This document shows positions 24,453 through 33,528 of a stretch of 35,841 nt of DNA, in pieces; the stretch's first letter is position 1; each line of letters opens with the position of its first letter. Below the pieces are notes generated by a model. That model saw only the letters and a list, made by a program, of their open reading frames with translations, was not told the origin of the DNA and searched no databases. Position numbers and translations under genes: made by a program. The DNA comes from an uncultured Ignavibacterium sp. (GTDB taxonomy: Bacteria; Bacteroidota; Ignavibacteria; Ignavibacteriales; Ignavibacteriaceae), in NCBI GenBank assembly GCA_937934185.1, contig CALHAB010000106.1, forward strand, positions 1-35,841. The letters are read 5' to 3'.

Positions 24453-26279
24453 TTACTTAGAATCTTCTTTCTTTTCTTCTTTAGAAGTTTCCGGAGAAGC
24501 TTCTTCAAAAATCGGGAAATCAGATGTATCAATTGTTCCGGTGTCTGCATTTTTAATATTCTGAACCGTTACTTTTTCCAGTTTAAATGTGTCAATGTAT
24601 TTCTGAATTTCTTCATCTGATTTTTCTTTAAGTGCAGCAATTGCACTCAGAACAATTTTCTTACTTTCCTTGTCGAATTCGATCACCTTAAGAGGTAATT
24701 CGGCATCAACAGGGAAATGAGTTGCAAGATTTTTAATCTTCGCAGTAGATAGCTGTGTTGCAGGAACAAATCCGTCAACTTTTTCAGGAAGTTCTGCAAT
24801 TAATCCTTTCTCAATAATTCGGACAACTTTTCCTGTGGTTTCAGTACCAACAGAATACATCTGTTCGAATTTTGGCCATGGATTTTCAGTTATTTGTTTA
24901 TGACCGAGAGAAATTTTTCTCTGATCGACATCAACACTGAGAACAATAACCTCAATCTTTTCATTTTTCTTTACAACTTCACCGGGATGACGAATTTTCT
25001 TTGTCCACGATAAATCTGAAATATGAATAAGACCATCTACTCCTGGTTCTAATTCAACGAATACACCAAAGTTGGTAAGGTTTCGAGCGATTCCCATATG
25101 TCTTGAGCCAACAGGATATTTTTCCATGAGTTTTTGCCAGGGATCCGGTTCAAGTTGTTTTATTCCAAGAGAAATTTTCTTTTCATCTTTATCAAGACTC
25201 AGAATTACCGCTTCAACAATCTGGCCCATTGCAACAACCTGACTAGGATGTTTAATATGCTGAGTCCAGCTCATTTCGGAATTATGAATCAGACCTTCGA
25301 TACCTTTTTCAATTTCGATGAAAGCGCCGTAATCTGTAAGAGAAACAACACGACCAGAAACTTTATCGCCAACTTTGTATTTCTGCTCGATGTTTTCCCA
25401 AGGATGAGGAAGAAGTTTTTTAAGTGAGAGAGAAATTCTTTTTTTCTCTTCATCAAAATCAGTAACTACTACTTTAATTGTTTCATCAAGTTTAACTACT
25501 TCATTTGGGTGATTGATTCTACCCCAGCTTAAATCTGTGATGTGAATTAAGCCATCAACTCCGCCAAGATCAACGAATACACCGAAGTCGGTAATTGCTT
25601 TAACCGTTCCTTCAAGTATCTGACCTTTTTCGAGGCTTTGCAGAATTGCTGCTCTCTGATCCTTCATTTCTTCTTCAATCAGAACTTTATGTGAAACAAC
25701 AACATTCTCAGTTGGTTCATTGACTTTAACAACTCTGAAATCCATTGTTTGACCAACGAATGCATCAAAATCACGGATAGGTTTTACATCAATCTGAGAA
25801 CCTGGTAAGAATGCTTCCATTCCCATCAGGTCAACTACCATTCCTCCTTTAATTCTTTTGATGATTTTACCTTGAAGAACTTCACCGGTTTTAGCAGCGT
25901 TTATAACTCTTTCCCATATTCTCAGGAAGTCAGCTCTCTGTTTACTAAGAACAAGATTTCCATCCTGGTCTTCAACACTTTCAAGCACAACCTCAACTTC
26001 CTGCCCGATTTTTATTTCGGCATCAGGTGGAAATTCAGATTTGGGAATTGTTCCTTCTGATTTGAATCCAATATCGACAATTACATTATCGCCCTGGATT
26101 CGAACGATTTTTCCGCGAACCAACTCGCCTTCCTTAACATCCCTGAATGATTCAGAGTAAAGTTTGGCAAGTGTTTCGAACTCTTCATTTGAATACTGAT
26201 CATGGTTGAATTTGACTTTCGCCTTTTCAATCTCATCGGGTGTCAGTGTATTAAGAGCCGTTTCTTTTGTTTGGGACAT
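24453..26279 (-). CDS. rpsA: 30S ribosomal protein S1
   Basis: A 608-residue protein with six S1 (OB-fold) repeats. The first begins near GELVRGKIVRIQGDNVIVDIG, the second near GEVLQGKIIKRIKGGMVVDL, and the third to fifth carry the very regular DFGVFVDLGGVDGLIHITDLSW-type pattern. The last is more diverged (GTETTGKVVRIIEKGLIAEL). Repeats 1 and 2 bind the ribosome in the family and 3-6 bind mRNA. It ends in an acidic tail (EEKKEDSK). The start has a full AAGGAGG. It follows cmk, a widely conserved cmk-rpsA order. The leader is unusually structured (26300-26366). Confidence 0.96.
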   Translation of the reverse strand: MSQTKETALNTLTPDEIEKAKVKFNHDQYSNEEFETLAKLYSESFRDVKEGELVRGKIVRIQGDNVIVDIGFKSEGTIPKSEFPPDAEIKIGQEVEVVLESVEDQDGNLVLSKQRADFLRIWERVINAAKTGEVLQGKIIKRIKGGMVVDLMGMEAFLPGSQIDVKPIRDFDAFVGQTMDFRVVKVNEPTENVVVSHKVLIEEEMKDQRAAILQSLEKGQILEGTVKAITDFGVFVDLGGVDGLIHITDLSWGRINHPNEVVKLDETIKVVVTDFDEEKKRISLSLKKLLPHPWENIEQKYKVGDKVSGRVVSLTDYGAFIEIEKGIEGLIHNSEMSWTQHIKHPSQVVAMGQIVEAVILSLDKDEKKISLGIKQLEPDPWQKLMEKYPVGSRHMGIARNLTNFGVFVELEPGVDGLIHISDLSWTKKIRHPGEVVKKNEKIEVIVLSVDVDQRKISLGHKQITENPWPKFEQMYSVGTETTGKVVRIIEKGLIAELPEKVDGFVPATQLSTAKIKNLATHFPVDAELPLKVIEFDKESKKIVLSAIAALKEKSDEEIQKYIDTFKLEKVTVQNIKNADTGTIDTSDFPIFEEASPETSKEEKKEDSK

Positions 26280-26299
26280 TAATCCTCCTTAAAGTTTTT

Positions 26300-26366
26300 C
26301 TGTTTTTTATAATCCAAGCCGGAAGATTATAAAAAACAGTAATTAGTTTGACATAATTACCGGCTT
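26300..26366 (-). promoter_or_regulatory. Structured rpsA leader: long hairpin, smaller hairpin and loop-complementary segment
   Basis: On the minus strand from 26366 down to 26300: AAGCCGG (starting in the cmk stop codon), then GTAATTA/TAATTAC with an 8-nt loop, then a perfect 15-bp stem CTGTTTTTTATAATC/GATTATAAAAAACAG with a 10-nt loop. That loop contains CCGGCTT, the exact complement of AAGCCGG. The two could form a pseudoknot. There is no T run after the stem, so it is not a terminator. The AAGGAGG of rpsA follows 9 bases later. It is a candidate autoregulatory leader. Confidence 0.55.
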
Positions 26367-27064
26367 TAATTTATTTCTAATTTAATTCCTTTTTTATCGG
26401 CTATTTTTTTTGATTCAGTCAATATCAAATCAACCTGCTCTTCAATAGTAAGATTTGAAGTATCAACCTCTATTGCATCAGGACTTTTTGTTAATGGGCT
26501 TACACTTCTGCTCGAATCAATTCTATCTCTTTCGAGGATATTCTGTTTTACTTTTTCGATGTCAACATCCTGACCTTTCTGAGCAAACTCTAAAGCTCTT
26601 CTTCTTGCCCTTTCATCAATTGAAGCGGTAAGAAAAACTTTTACATCGGCATTCGGAAAAACAACAGTCGTAATATCTCTTCCTTCCATCACTACTCCGC
26701 CGTTTTTACCAATTTGTTTCTGCTTTTCGACCAGAATTTTTCTGACTCCTTCAATCTTACTTACAGGACTGACATTTTGATTTACTTCTAAAGAACGAAT
26801 TTCGTCAGATACATCTTTACCGTTTACAAACACTTTCGTTATACCATCTTCTAGTTTCAGTTCAATGTCAAGTTCAGAAGCAAGTTCAATAATTTTATTC
26901 TCATCATTAAGTATGTTATTCTTAATTGCAAAAAGAGTTACGGCTCGATACATTGCACCGGTGTCAATGTACAGATAGCCAAGTTTTTTAGCCAGCAGTT
27001 TTGCAGTAGTACTTTTTCCTGAACCCGCAGGACCATCGATCGCAATAATGAGTTTTTCAGACAT
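26366..27064 (-). CDS. cmk: Cytidylate kinase
   Basis: It phosphorylates CMP and dCMP. 232 residues from ATG 27064 (MSEKLIIAIDGPAGSGKSTT); the in-frame TTG at 27073 is a weaker choice. The P-loop is GPAGSGKS. YIDTGAMYRAVTLFA is the nucleotide-binding segment, VVMEGRDITTVVFPNADVKVFL the central motif, and RARRRALEF the lid, followed by ERDRIDSSRSVSPL, all typical of Cmk. It lies between dnaX and rpsA on the same strand, with 68 bp from dnaX. Confidence 0.96.
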   Translation of the reverse strand: MSEKLIIAIDGPAGSGKSTTAKLLAKKLGYLYIDTGAMYRAVTLFAIKNNILNDENKIIELASELDIELKLEDGITKVFVNGKDVSDEIRSLEVNQNVSPVSKIEGVRKILVEKQKQIGKNGGVVMEGRDITTVVFPNADVKVFLTASIDERARRRALEFAQKGQDVDIEKVKQNILERDRIDSSRSVSPLTKSPDAIEVDTSNLTIEEQVDLILTESKKIADKKGIKLEIN

Positions 27065-27132
27065 AGATACCAAAAATATCTATTATCTTCCAATATTAAA
27101 AGTATTTAGGGCTGGAATTTTTAGCTCTGTTT

Positions 27133-28794
27133 TCAGGAGATTTCCCGACCTCCAAGTTCTTCGATAATTATTTTTTCAAAAGGGTCGGAAATTGAGGATT
27201 TATCAATTTTTTGAGAAGTTGATTTCTTTTTATCGCTTATTTCCTGCTTTTTTTCGACGAATTGAAGCTTTTTACCAAAAATGCTCAATGATTTTTTTTC
27301 GAGATACTCTTGGCTTAAGCTTAAGGTTTCCATAAATCCCGGTTCAAGATTTTCAAGATAAAGCTTGTTACCATCTATGTCGGCTGGCAAAACTTTATTG
27401 AAAATAGGTGCGAGTAAAAATGCTTTCTCTTTCGAAATGTCTTCTACGAATAATTTCCATCTGGAAACAATATCTTCAAAGTTACTGATATTAGCTTTTG
27501 TTGTTAATTGATTTAAAACGGATTCTTTATGAGGAACAGATTTTCGATCTTCAATGGTATTGATTTCTTTTGGGGAAGTGAAAGTATTCTTTATTACAGT
27601 TTTTGGTTCTGCTACTTTTTCAATGGACTTTTTTTTTACTGGCTCATCAGAATATTCAATAGTTTTTCCGTCTTCAATTGCCGAAAGGATTTCGGAAATG
27701 GTTGCAGATTTTTCAAGCCCGATTAAATGAGATAAAATTATTTCAAGTTTTAGTTTACGGTTGTTTGAAAATCGCAACTCTTGTTGTGACTTTGAAAGGA
27801 AATGCAATATCCTTAACAAATCACCTTTTGAAAATTCTTTAGATGCCTGAAGATATTTCGGTTTATAGATTTCAGCACATTCAATCTGATTGGTTTTATT
27901 TGTCAGAACAACTGTAAGAATATTTCTGAAATGTTCAATTAAACCGTCAAGAAAGTCAGTAAAGTCCCAGCCATTCTGATATATTGTATTTATAGTATCA
28001 AAAACGATTTGAAAATTTTTAGATGTAATCGCATCAGAAATACTGAAATAAGTTTCTTCATCAATTAAGTTCAGAATTTTTGAAACAGTTTCCGAATCAA
28101 CTTCTTCACCACAAAATGCTATAACCTGATCAAAATAACTTTGTGCATCACGCATTGCACCATCGGCTTTTTTGGCTATTATGGTTAGTGCTTTATCATC
28201 AATTTTAATTTTTTCTTCATTTGCAATTTTCTTTAACTGTTGTTTAATGGTATCGATCTGCAGTCTTCTGAAATCAAATCTCTGGCATCTTGAAATTATA
28301 GTCGGTGGAACTTTGTGTATATCAGTTGTTGCAAAAACAAAAATTGTGTGAGCCGGCGGTTCTTCAAGTGTTTTAAGAAATGCATTGAAAGACTCGGTAG
28401 TTAACATATGAACTTCATCAATTATATAAACCTTATACTTACCGAGTGTTGGAGCATATTTTACCGATTCTCTTAAAGTCCTAACCTCATCAATTCCGCG
28501 GTTTGTAGCGGCGTCAATTTCAATAATATCCATTGATTGCATTTCATTGATTGCTCTGCACATTTCGCACTTGTTGCAAGGTTCAAATTCAACCGGCTGA
28601 AGGCAGTTTAGTGCTTTTGCAAGAATTCTTGCAGTAGTTGTTTTTCCGACACCGCGAGGACCAGTAAAAATATAAGCGTGTGCAATTCTGTTTTTCCGAA
28701 GAGAGTTCTTTAAAGTTTCGGTAATGTGTTCCTGTCCGACAACTTCCTCAAATCTTTGCGGACGCCATTTTCTTGCTGTTACCTGATATGCCAT
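27133..28794 (-). CDS. dnaX: DNA polymerase III subunit tau (and probably gamma)
   Basis: The clamp-loader subunit, 553 residues for the full tau form. Walker A is GPRGVGKTT (residues 45-53). Zinc ligands are Cys64, Cys73, Cys76 and Cys79. Walker B is IIDEVHML and sensor 1 is FATTDIHKVP; IISRCQRFDFRR and GAMRDAQSYFDQ complete the AAA+ part. The helical domain III ends near residue 370, then a charged linker leads to the polymerase-binding C-terminal region. At codons 386-389 there is a nine-A run followed by G, where slippage would give a gamma of about 391 residues. The start MAYQVTARKWRPQRF is canonical. The upstream msrC stop lies 2 bp away. Confidence 0.96.
   Translation of the reverse strand: MAYQVTARKWRPQRFEEVVGQEHITETLKNSLRKNRIAHAYIFTGPRGVGKTTTARILAKALNCLQPVEFEPCNKCEMCRAINEMQSMDIIEIDAATNRGIDEVRTLRESVKYAPTLGKYKVYIIDEVHMLTTESFNAFLKTLEEPPAHTIFVFATTDIHKVPPTIISRCQRFDFRRLQIDTIKQQLKKIANEEKIKIDDKALTIIAKKADGAMRDAQSYFDQVIAFCGEEVDSETVSKILNLIDEETYFSISDAITSKNFQIVFDTINTIYQNGWDFTDFLDGLIEHFRNILTVVLTNKTNQIECAEIYKPKYLQASKEFSKGDLLRILHFLSKSQQELRFSNNRKLKLEIILSHLIGLEKSATISEILSAIEDGKTIEYSDEPVKKKSIEKVAEPKTVIKNTFTSPKEINTIEDRKSVPHKESVLNQLTTKANISNFEDIVSRWKLFVEDISKEKAFLLAPIFNKVLPADIDGNKLYLENLEPGFMETLSLSQEYLEKKSLSIFGKKLQFVEKKQEISDKKKSTSQKIDKSSISDPFEKIIIEELGGREIS
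27628..27639 (-). promoter_or_regulatory. Slippery A9G site in dnaX (probable gamma-forming frameshift)
   Basis: The coding strand reads GTA AAA AAA AAG TCC at codons 386-390. A one-base backward shift gives GTC CAT TGA, which stops after two codons. A one-base forward shift gives CCA TTG AAA AAG TAG, which stops after four. No Shine-Dalgarno-like stimulator or strong downstream hairpin was seen, which favours transcriptional slippage. Confidence 0.6.
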
Positions 28795-28796
28795 AT

Positions 28797-29288
28797 TTAA
28801 TTGATTATTTCTTCTGTTAGAAATTTAACTATTTCTTCCAAATATTTTTTGTCTGTTTCATTAAATGAATTGAATGAATCAGAGTCAATATCCAAGACGC
28901 CAATTAGTTTATTATTCTTGAACATCGGAACCACAATTTCGGATTTTGAATCCGGATCACAGAAAATATGTCCGGGAAATTTATTCACATCCGGTACAAT
29001 TAAAGTTTCGCCTTTTTCAGCCGCAGTTCCGCAAACACCCTTGCCGATTTTTATTGTGGTACAAGCAATCTTTCCCTGAAAAGGTCCGAGATAAAGTATT
29101 TCACCATCATATAAATAAAATCCCACCCAACTTATTTTATCGAAAGTTTGCTTTAATGCCGCAGAAAGGTTTGCGAGATTTGTTATTAATCTTTCTTCTT
29201 TTGACAGCAGACTCTTTAATTGTTTTATCAACAATTCATATTGTTCTGAAAGCTGAGAATCTTTTTTAACTTCTAAAACTTCAGCCAT
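28797..29288 (-). CDS. msrC: Free methionine-(R)-sulfoxide reductase (GAF domain)
   Basis: 163 residues, a single GAF domain. The three cysteines of the E. coli enzyme are present with identical spacing: Cys76, Cys86 and Cys110 here, against 84, 94 and 118 there (known family numbering). SWVGFYLYDG, LGPFQGKIACTTIKIGKGVCG, PGHIFCDPDSKSEIVVP and GVLDIDSDSFN all match. It reduces free Met-R-sulfoxide with thioredoxin and so repairs oxidised methionine. Its ATG overlaps the lon stop (TAATG), and dnaX follows after 2 bp, so it is translationally linked to both. Confidence 0.93.
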   Translation of the reverse strand: MAEVLEVKKDSQLSEQYELLIKQLKSLLSKEERLITNLANLSAALKQTFDKISWVGFYLYDGEILYLGPFQGKIACTTIKIGKGVCGTAAEKGETLIVPDVNKFPGHIFCDPDSKSEIVVPMFKNNKLIGVLDIDSDSFNSFNETDKKYLEEIVKFLTEEIIN

Positions 29289-31717
29289 TATTTTTTCGTT
29301 TTCCTTTTAAGCTTTACTGGTTTTTTAAGAGAAGGGAATACATAAGGGATAGCATCTTCAATCCTTTCGATCAACACTATTTTAATCCCTTCCTTAACTT
29401 CATTTGGTATTTCCTTCAAATCAATTTCATTTTCTTTTGGAATAAGAACAGTCTCAATCTGATTTCTTTTTGCAGCAAGAAGTTTTTCAGTTAAGCCGCC
29501 GATTGCAAGAATAGAACCAGTAAGAGTAATCTCTCCTGTCATCGCAACATTGTTAGAAGCGGGAATTCCACTAACAGCAGAATACATTGCCATTGCCATT
29601 GCAATTCCTGCAGAAGGACCGTCTTTAGGAATTGCACCTTCAGGTAAATGAACATGAATTTCTTTTCCTTTAAAGAAATCAGGATTAAGATGAAGCTCTT
29701 TTGCGTGTGCTCTGAGATAACTTAAAGCTGCGTGTGCAGATTCCTTCATAACATTGCCGAGCTGACCTGTTAAGGTTAATTTCCCAGGACCAATCATAAC
29801 AGCAGCATCAACATTCAGAATCTCTCCTCCGGTACTTGTCCACGCTAAACCAGTAACACTTCCAACCTTCAAGGTTTTGCTGTGTTTTGAATAACGATAT
29901 CTAGGAATTTTCAGATATTCTTCTACTTTATTTTCATCAACAAGGTATTTATATCTGGATTTCGATTTACCGTTTGACGACTCTTTAAGAACAATATCTC
30001 TTGCAATCTTCCGGCAAACAGTTGCAATTTCTCTTTCAAGATTTCTTACACCGGATTCACGAGTGTATTCACGAATGATCTTTCTGATTGCTTCATCGAT
30101 TACAGTAACATTTTTATTTATCAAACCATGTGCTTTTAGCTCTTTCGGCAGAATATGCCTTTTTGCAATTTCAAGTTTGTCATATTCAAGATAGCCCGGT
30201 AACTCGATTATTTCCATTCTGTCCTGAAGCGGAAGAGGGATATTGTACCGAACATTTGCAGTAGTTATAAATAATACCTGACTAAGATCGTAATCAACTT
30301 CAAGGTAATGATCGTTGAATGAATGATTCTGTTCAGGATCAAGTACTTCGAGCATTGCTGCAGAAGGATCGCCGCGGAAATCCATACTCATTTTATCTAT
30401 TTCATCGAGCAGAATAACAGGATTAATTGTTCCTGCTCTTTTCATTGACTGAATAATCTTTCCGGGCATTGAACCGATGTATGTTCTTCGATGACCTCTT
30501 ATTTCAGCTTCATCACGAACACCGCCAAGACTGATTCTTACGAACTTTCTGCCAAGTGCTCTTGCAATTGATTTTCCGAGAGAAGTTTTACCAACTCCCG
30601 GAGGTCCGACGAAGCAAAGTATTTGTCCTTTAATCTGTTTAACAAGATTGAGAACGGCAATGTGTTCAATAATTCTTTCTTTGGGTTTTTCCAAACCGAA
30701 ATGATCTTCGTCAAGAATTTTCTGAACGTGCTTTATATTCAGATTATCTTTTGTTTTCTTTGACCAGGGAACATCAATCAGCCAATCGAGATAATTTCTG
30801 ATTACTGTTGATTCAGGAGACATTGGAGGAGTTTTCTTTAACTTATTAAGTTCCTCCATTGCTTTTGCTTCGACTTCCTGAGGCATTTTAGCTTTCTTAA
30901 TTGCATCACGAAGTTTTGAAAATTCAGGTGAAGCATCTTCATCTTCCCCGAGTTCATCCTGAAGAATTTTTATCTGTTCCTGAATAATGAATTTACGCTG
31001 AGTCTTGGCAATATTTTCCTGAACCTTTGAATCAATTTCTTTTTCGATTTTCAGAATATCTATTTCTGAATTAAGAATTTTAATCAATTCATAATACTGT
31101 TCTTTGAGTGTGGTTTTCTGAAGTAAAGATTGTTTAACTTCAATCGGTTGAATAACATTTGCTGCAGCATAAAATAATTTTCTGTCGGGTTCTTCAATAT
31201 TATCGAAAGCGGCAATTGTATCGTTGGGTACATTCCTGCTGATTTTAACATAATCCTTAAATAATTGTGTCATCTGACGAACGAGAGCATTCATCTCGTG
31301 ATCAATTTCAACTTTAGGAAATACAGCTTCGATGTATGCCTCAAAAAAGTCGTTCCTTTCGGTAAAGCCGACAATTTTACCCTGCACAAGTCCATCAACA
31401 AGAATTTTCATCAGACCATTTGGCAGCTTAAGTATCTGAACAATCTTTGCTATAGTGCCTTCAGGATAAATATCTGCCGGGGTTGGATCTTCTATACTTG
31501 ATTTAACCTGAGTTGAAAGGAAAATGTATTTGGTATTTTCAGCAGCATAATTAGCTGCACGAATTGATTGTTCTCTACCAACGAGAACTGGAAAAATCAT
31601 ATAAGGATAAATAACAATATCCCTTAAGGGAAGAACAGGCAGTAATTCCGGTATATCGTCAATAAAACTTTTTTGATTGTCGTTTAAAATTTCTGTTTCT
31701 CCGTCAATGTTAGTCAT
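29288..31717 (-). CDS. lon: ATP-dependent protease La (Lon)
   Basis: 809 residues. Residues about 24-220 are the LON N-terminal substrate-binding domain (LPVLPLRDIVIYPYMIFPVLVGRE). The coiled-coil segment (QRKFIIQEQIKILQDELGE) leads to the AAA+ domain with Walker A GPPGVGKTS (Lys377) and Walker B LLDEIDKM. The protease domain has the Ser702/Lys745 dyad (KDGPSAGIAMA and GGLTEKLLAAKR). It degrades misfolded and regulatory proteins in the cytoplasm. The tail VKLKRKTKK is basic. It is the first gene of the lon-msrC-dnaX unit, with a good promoter just upstream at 31748-31776. Confidence 0.97.
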   Translation of the reverse strand: MTNIDGETEILNDNQKSFIDDIPELLPVLPLRDIVIYPYMIFPVLVGREQSIRAANYAAENTKYIFLSTQVKSSIEDPTPADIYPEGTIAKIVQILKLPNGLMKILVDGLVQGKIVGFTERNDFFEAYIEAVFPKVEIDHEMNALVRQMTQLFKDYVKISRNVPNDTIAAFDNIEEPDRKLFYAAANVIQPIEVKQSLLQKTTLKEQYYELIKILNSEIDILKIEKEIDSKVQENIAKTQRKFIIQEQIKILQDELGEDEDASPEFSKLRDAIKKAKMPQEVEAKAMEELNKLKKTPPMSPESTVIRNYLDWLIDVPWSKKTKDNLNIKHVQKILDEDHFGLEKPKERIIEHIAVLNLVKQIKGQILCFVGPPGVGKTSLGKSIARALGRKFVRISLGGVRDEAEIRGHRRTYIGSMPGKIIQSMKRAGTINPVILLDEIDKMSMDFRGDPSAAMLEVLDPEQNHSFNDHYLEVDYDLSQVLFITTANVRYNIPLPLQDRMEIIELPGYLEYDKLEIAKRHILPKELKAHGLINKNVTVIDEAIRKIIREYTRESGVRNLEREIATVCRKIARDIVLKESSNGKSKSRYKYLVDENKVEEYLKIPRYRYSKHSKTLKVGSVTGLAWTSTGGEILNVDAAVMIGPGKLTLTGQLGNVMKESAHAALSYLRAHAKELHLNPDFFKGKEIHVHLPEGAIPKDGPSAGIAMAMAMYSAVSGIPASNNVAMTGEITLTGSILAIGGLTEKLLAAKRNQIETVLIPKENEIDLKEIPNEVKEGIKIVLIERIEDAIPYVFPSLKKPVKLKRKTKK

Positions 31718-31747
31718 ATTTTAAATTGTTTGTTTTTATGTGTTTCT

Positions 31748-31776
31748 AATATATCCAAATTGATTTGAGCTATCAA
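31748..31776 (-). promoter_or_regulatory. Housekeeping-type promoter of lon
   Basis: On the minus strand there is TTGATA, a 17-base spacer and TATATT, each 5 of 6 matches to TTGACA and TATAAT. Transcription would start about 25-30 bases before the lon ATG at 31717. No heat-shock inverted repeat was seen. Confidence 0.5.
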
Positions 31777-31832
31777 GGAAAGTACTTTTACTTGAAAGTT
31801 ACCTGACTTGAAGTTCATTAAAAATAAACTCT

Positions 31833-33434
31833 CTATCTGACTAAAATCATTTTGTTGGTCTTTGAAATTCCGTTTATGTCTATTCTGTAGAAATAAATTC
31901 CACTGCTCAAATTTTCTGAATTATTAACAGAAGGAAACATTACTTCATAGTAGCCCGGCTCAAGAAAATCATCAACTAATGTTTCTATTTCTCTTCCGAG
32001 TAAATCATATACTTTTAATTTCACAGGTAAAAATATCTGATTGTTTGAGGCAAAATCAGTTCGAACCACATAAGAAATTTTAGTCTTTATGTTGAATGGA
32101 TTAGGGAAGTTGTTTATTAAAATGTCAGGTTTACTGTTTATAAAATTGTAAGGATTTTGTAGCCTGATAACAAAGCCCTTCTTGGTTTTCTGATCAGAGA
32201 AATAACCTGCTAAAAGTATTTTACCATCGCGTTGAATTAACAGGTCTCTGATTTCTTCATCATGTCCAAATATTCTGTAAGTAAATATTCCTCTGTCACC
32301 GAATGAAATATCTGAAGAACCATCACTGTTTAATTTTGCTATTAAAAGATTTTTAGTTCCGTTAATTGTTGCAATGCCACCGACCAATATTTTATCATAA
32401 TTGTCTGTTTTAAGTACCCAGGCAAAATCATCTGCGGAATCATTATCAATGAGTACAATTCCATCTTTACCAAAAGATCTATCAATTGAACCATCAGTAT
32501 TATATCTTACCAGCATAATATCAGTATCTAAGAATCCGGGTTTGTTTGTATAACCAGCAGCTATGTATTTCCCATCACTTTGAATATCAATTGAATGAGC
32601 AGTGTTGTAAAGATGATGATAATCTGTTGTAACAATTCCGGTTGAACCAAATGAATTATCAAATGTACCATCAGAATTCAGTCTGACCAAAGCAAAATCC
32701 CAACTGCCAAAGATATAAGTCCAGCCGCAGACGATAATTTTTCCATCTTTTTGTGCTTTTAATGAAAAAGCAACATCGTTGTAAGATCCGATGTTTATTA
32801 CCTTACTCCCATTGTTACCAAAAGCTGAATCAATCGTACCATCTGTATTTAATCTGATAATTGCAAAGTCCCAATTAAAATTTTCAGCAAAGCCACAGGC
32901 AACAATTTTTCCGTCTGACTGAATATCGATAGAAAAGCATCGATCATCTTTTCCAAAAAAATCTTTTGTGAAATATCCTTTGCCATTAAATGATGAATCT
33001 AAGCTTCCGTCTTCATTAAACCTGATGATAATAAAATCCCAACTTCGTCCGTTAAAATATCTGCCGGCGACTAAAATTTTTCCGTCACTTTGAATTGCTG
33101 AAGAGTATGCATCTTCCCAGGTTCCGTTGCCAACACTGAATGTTCCGGAAGAATTAAAACTTGTATCCATTTCTCCATTTTCGAAAAATCTTATTATGCT
33201 GATATCACTTGGAGATTCTGCATCAGTATATGCCCAACCAGTTACAATAATTTTATTATCAGTTTGGAGAGATAATGACCAAAAACCACTGTTAACCGCA
33301 TTGGTCTGTGGAATATCAATTCCATTGTTACCAAAATTGTTATCAAAAATATTCTGAGCAAAAAATGAATTAACCTGAGATGCAAAGAATAGGATAATTA
33401 GAAAGATTATTTTATTCAGATTGATGTGCAACAA
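31833..33434 (-). CDS. Secreted delta-60-repeat protein with T9SS sorting domain
   Basis: 533 residues. Six delta-60 repeats (pattern F.I.R.N.DGS.D.SF...G) recur roughly every 50-55 residues: for example RFNEDGSLDSSFNGKG, RLNTDGTIDSAFGNNG and RYNTDGSIDRSFGKDG, each preceded by an IQSDGKIxxxG strand. This suggests a beta-propeller-like fold. The C-terminus is a T9SS sorting domain (NNFPNPFNIKTKISY, KVYDLLGREIETLVDD, TNKMILVR). The start is TTG, with GAAGAAGAG before it; the frame contains no ATG upstream before a stop, and none within the signal peptide (INLNKIIFLIILFFASQVNS). The function is probably surface binding or adhesion; no catalytic motif was seen. Confidence 0.85.
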   Translation of the reverse strand: MLHINLNKIIFLIILFFASQVNSFFAQNIFDNNFGNNGIDIPQTNAVNSGFWSLSLQTDNKIIVTGWAYTDAESPSDISIIRFFENGEMDTSFNSSGTFSVGNGTWEDAYSSAIQSDGKILVAGRYFNGRSWDFIIIRFNEDGSLDSSFNGKGYFTKDFFGKDDRCFSIDIQSDGKIVACGFAENFNWDFAIIRLNTDGTIDSAFGNNGSKVINIGSYNDVAFSLKAQKDGKIIVCGWTYIFGSWDFALVRLNSDGTFDNSFGSTGIVTTDYHHLYNTAHSIDIQSDGKYIAAGYTNKPGFLDTDIMLVRYNTDGSIDRSFGKDGIVLIDNDSADDFAWVLKTDNYDKILVGGIATINGTKNLLIAKLNSDGSSDISFGDRGIFTYRIFGHDEEIRDLLIQRDGKILLAGYFSDQKTKKGFVIRLQNPYNFINSKPDILINNFPNPFNIKTKISYVVRTDFASNNQIFLPVKLKVYDLLGREIETLVDDFLEPGYYEVMFPSVNNSENLSSGIYFYRIDINGISKTNKMILVR

Positions 33435-33528
33435 CTCTTCTTCGACAATAATGTAATAAATTTGTGTTCAAAACTTTTAATATTTGTTTTTAATATCAAC
33501 ACAATTTTAATTACACCTGAGGACTTTT

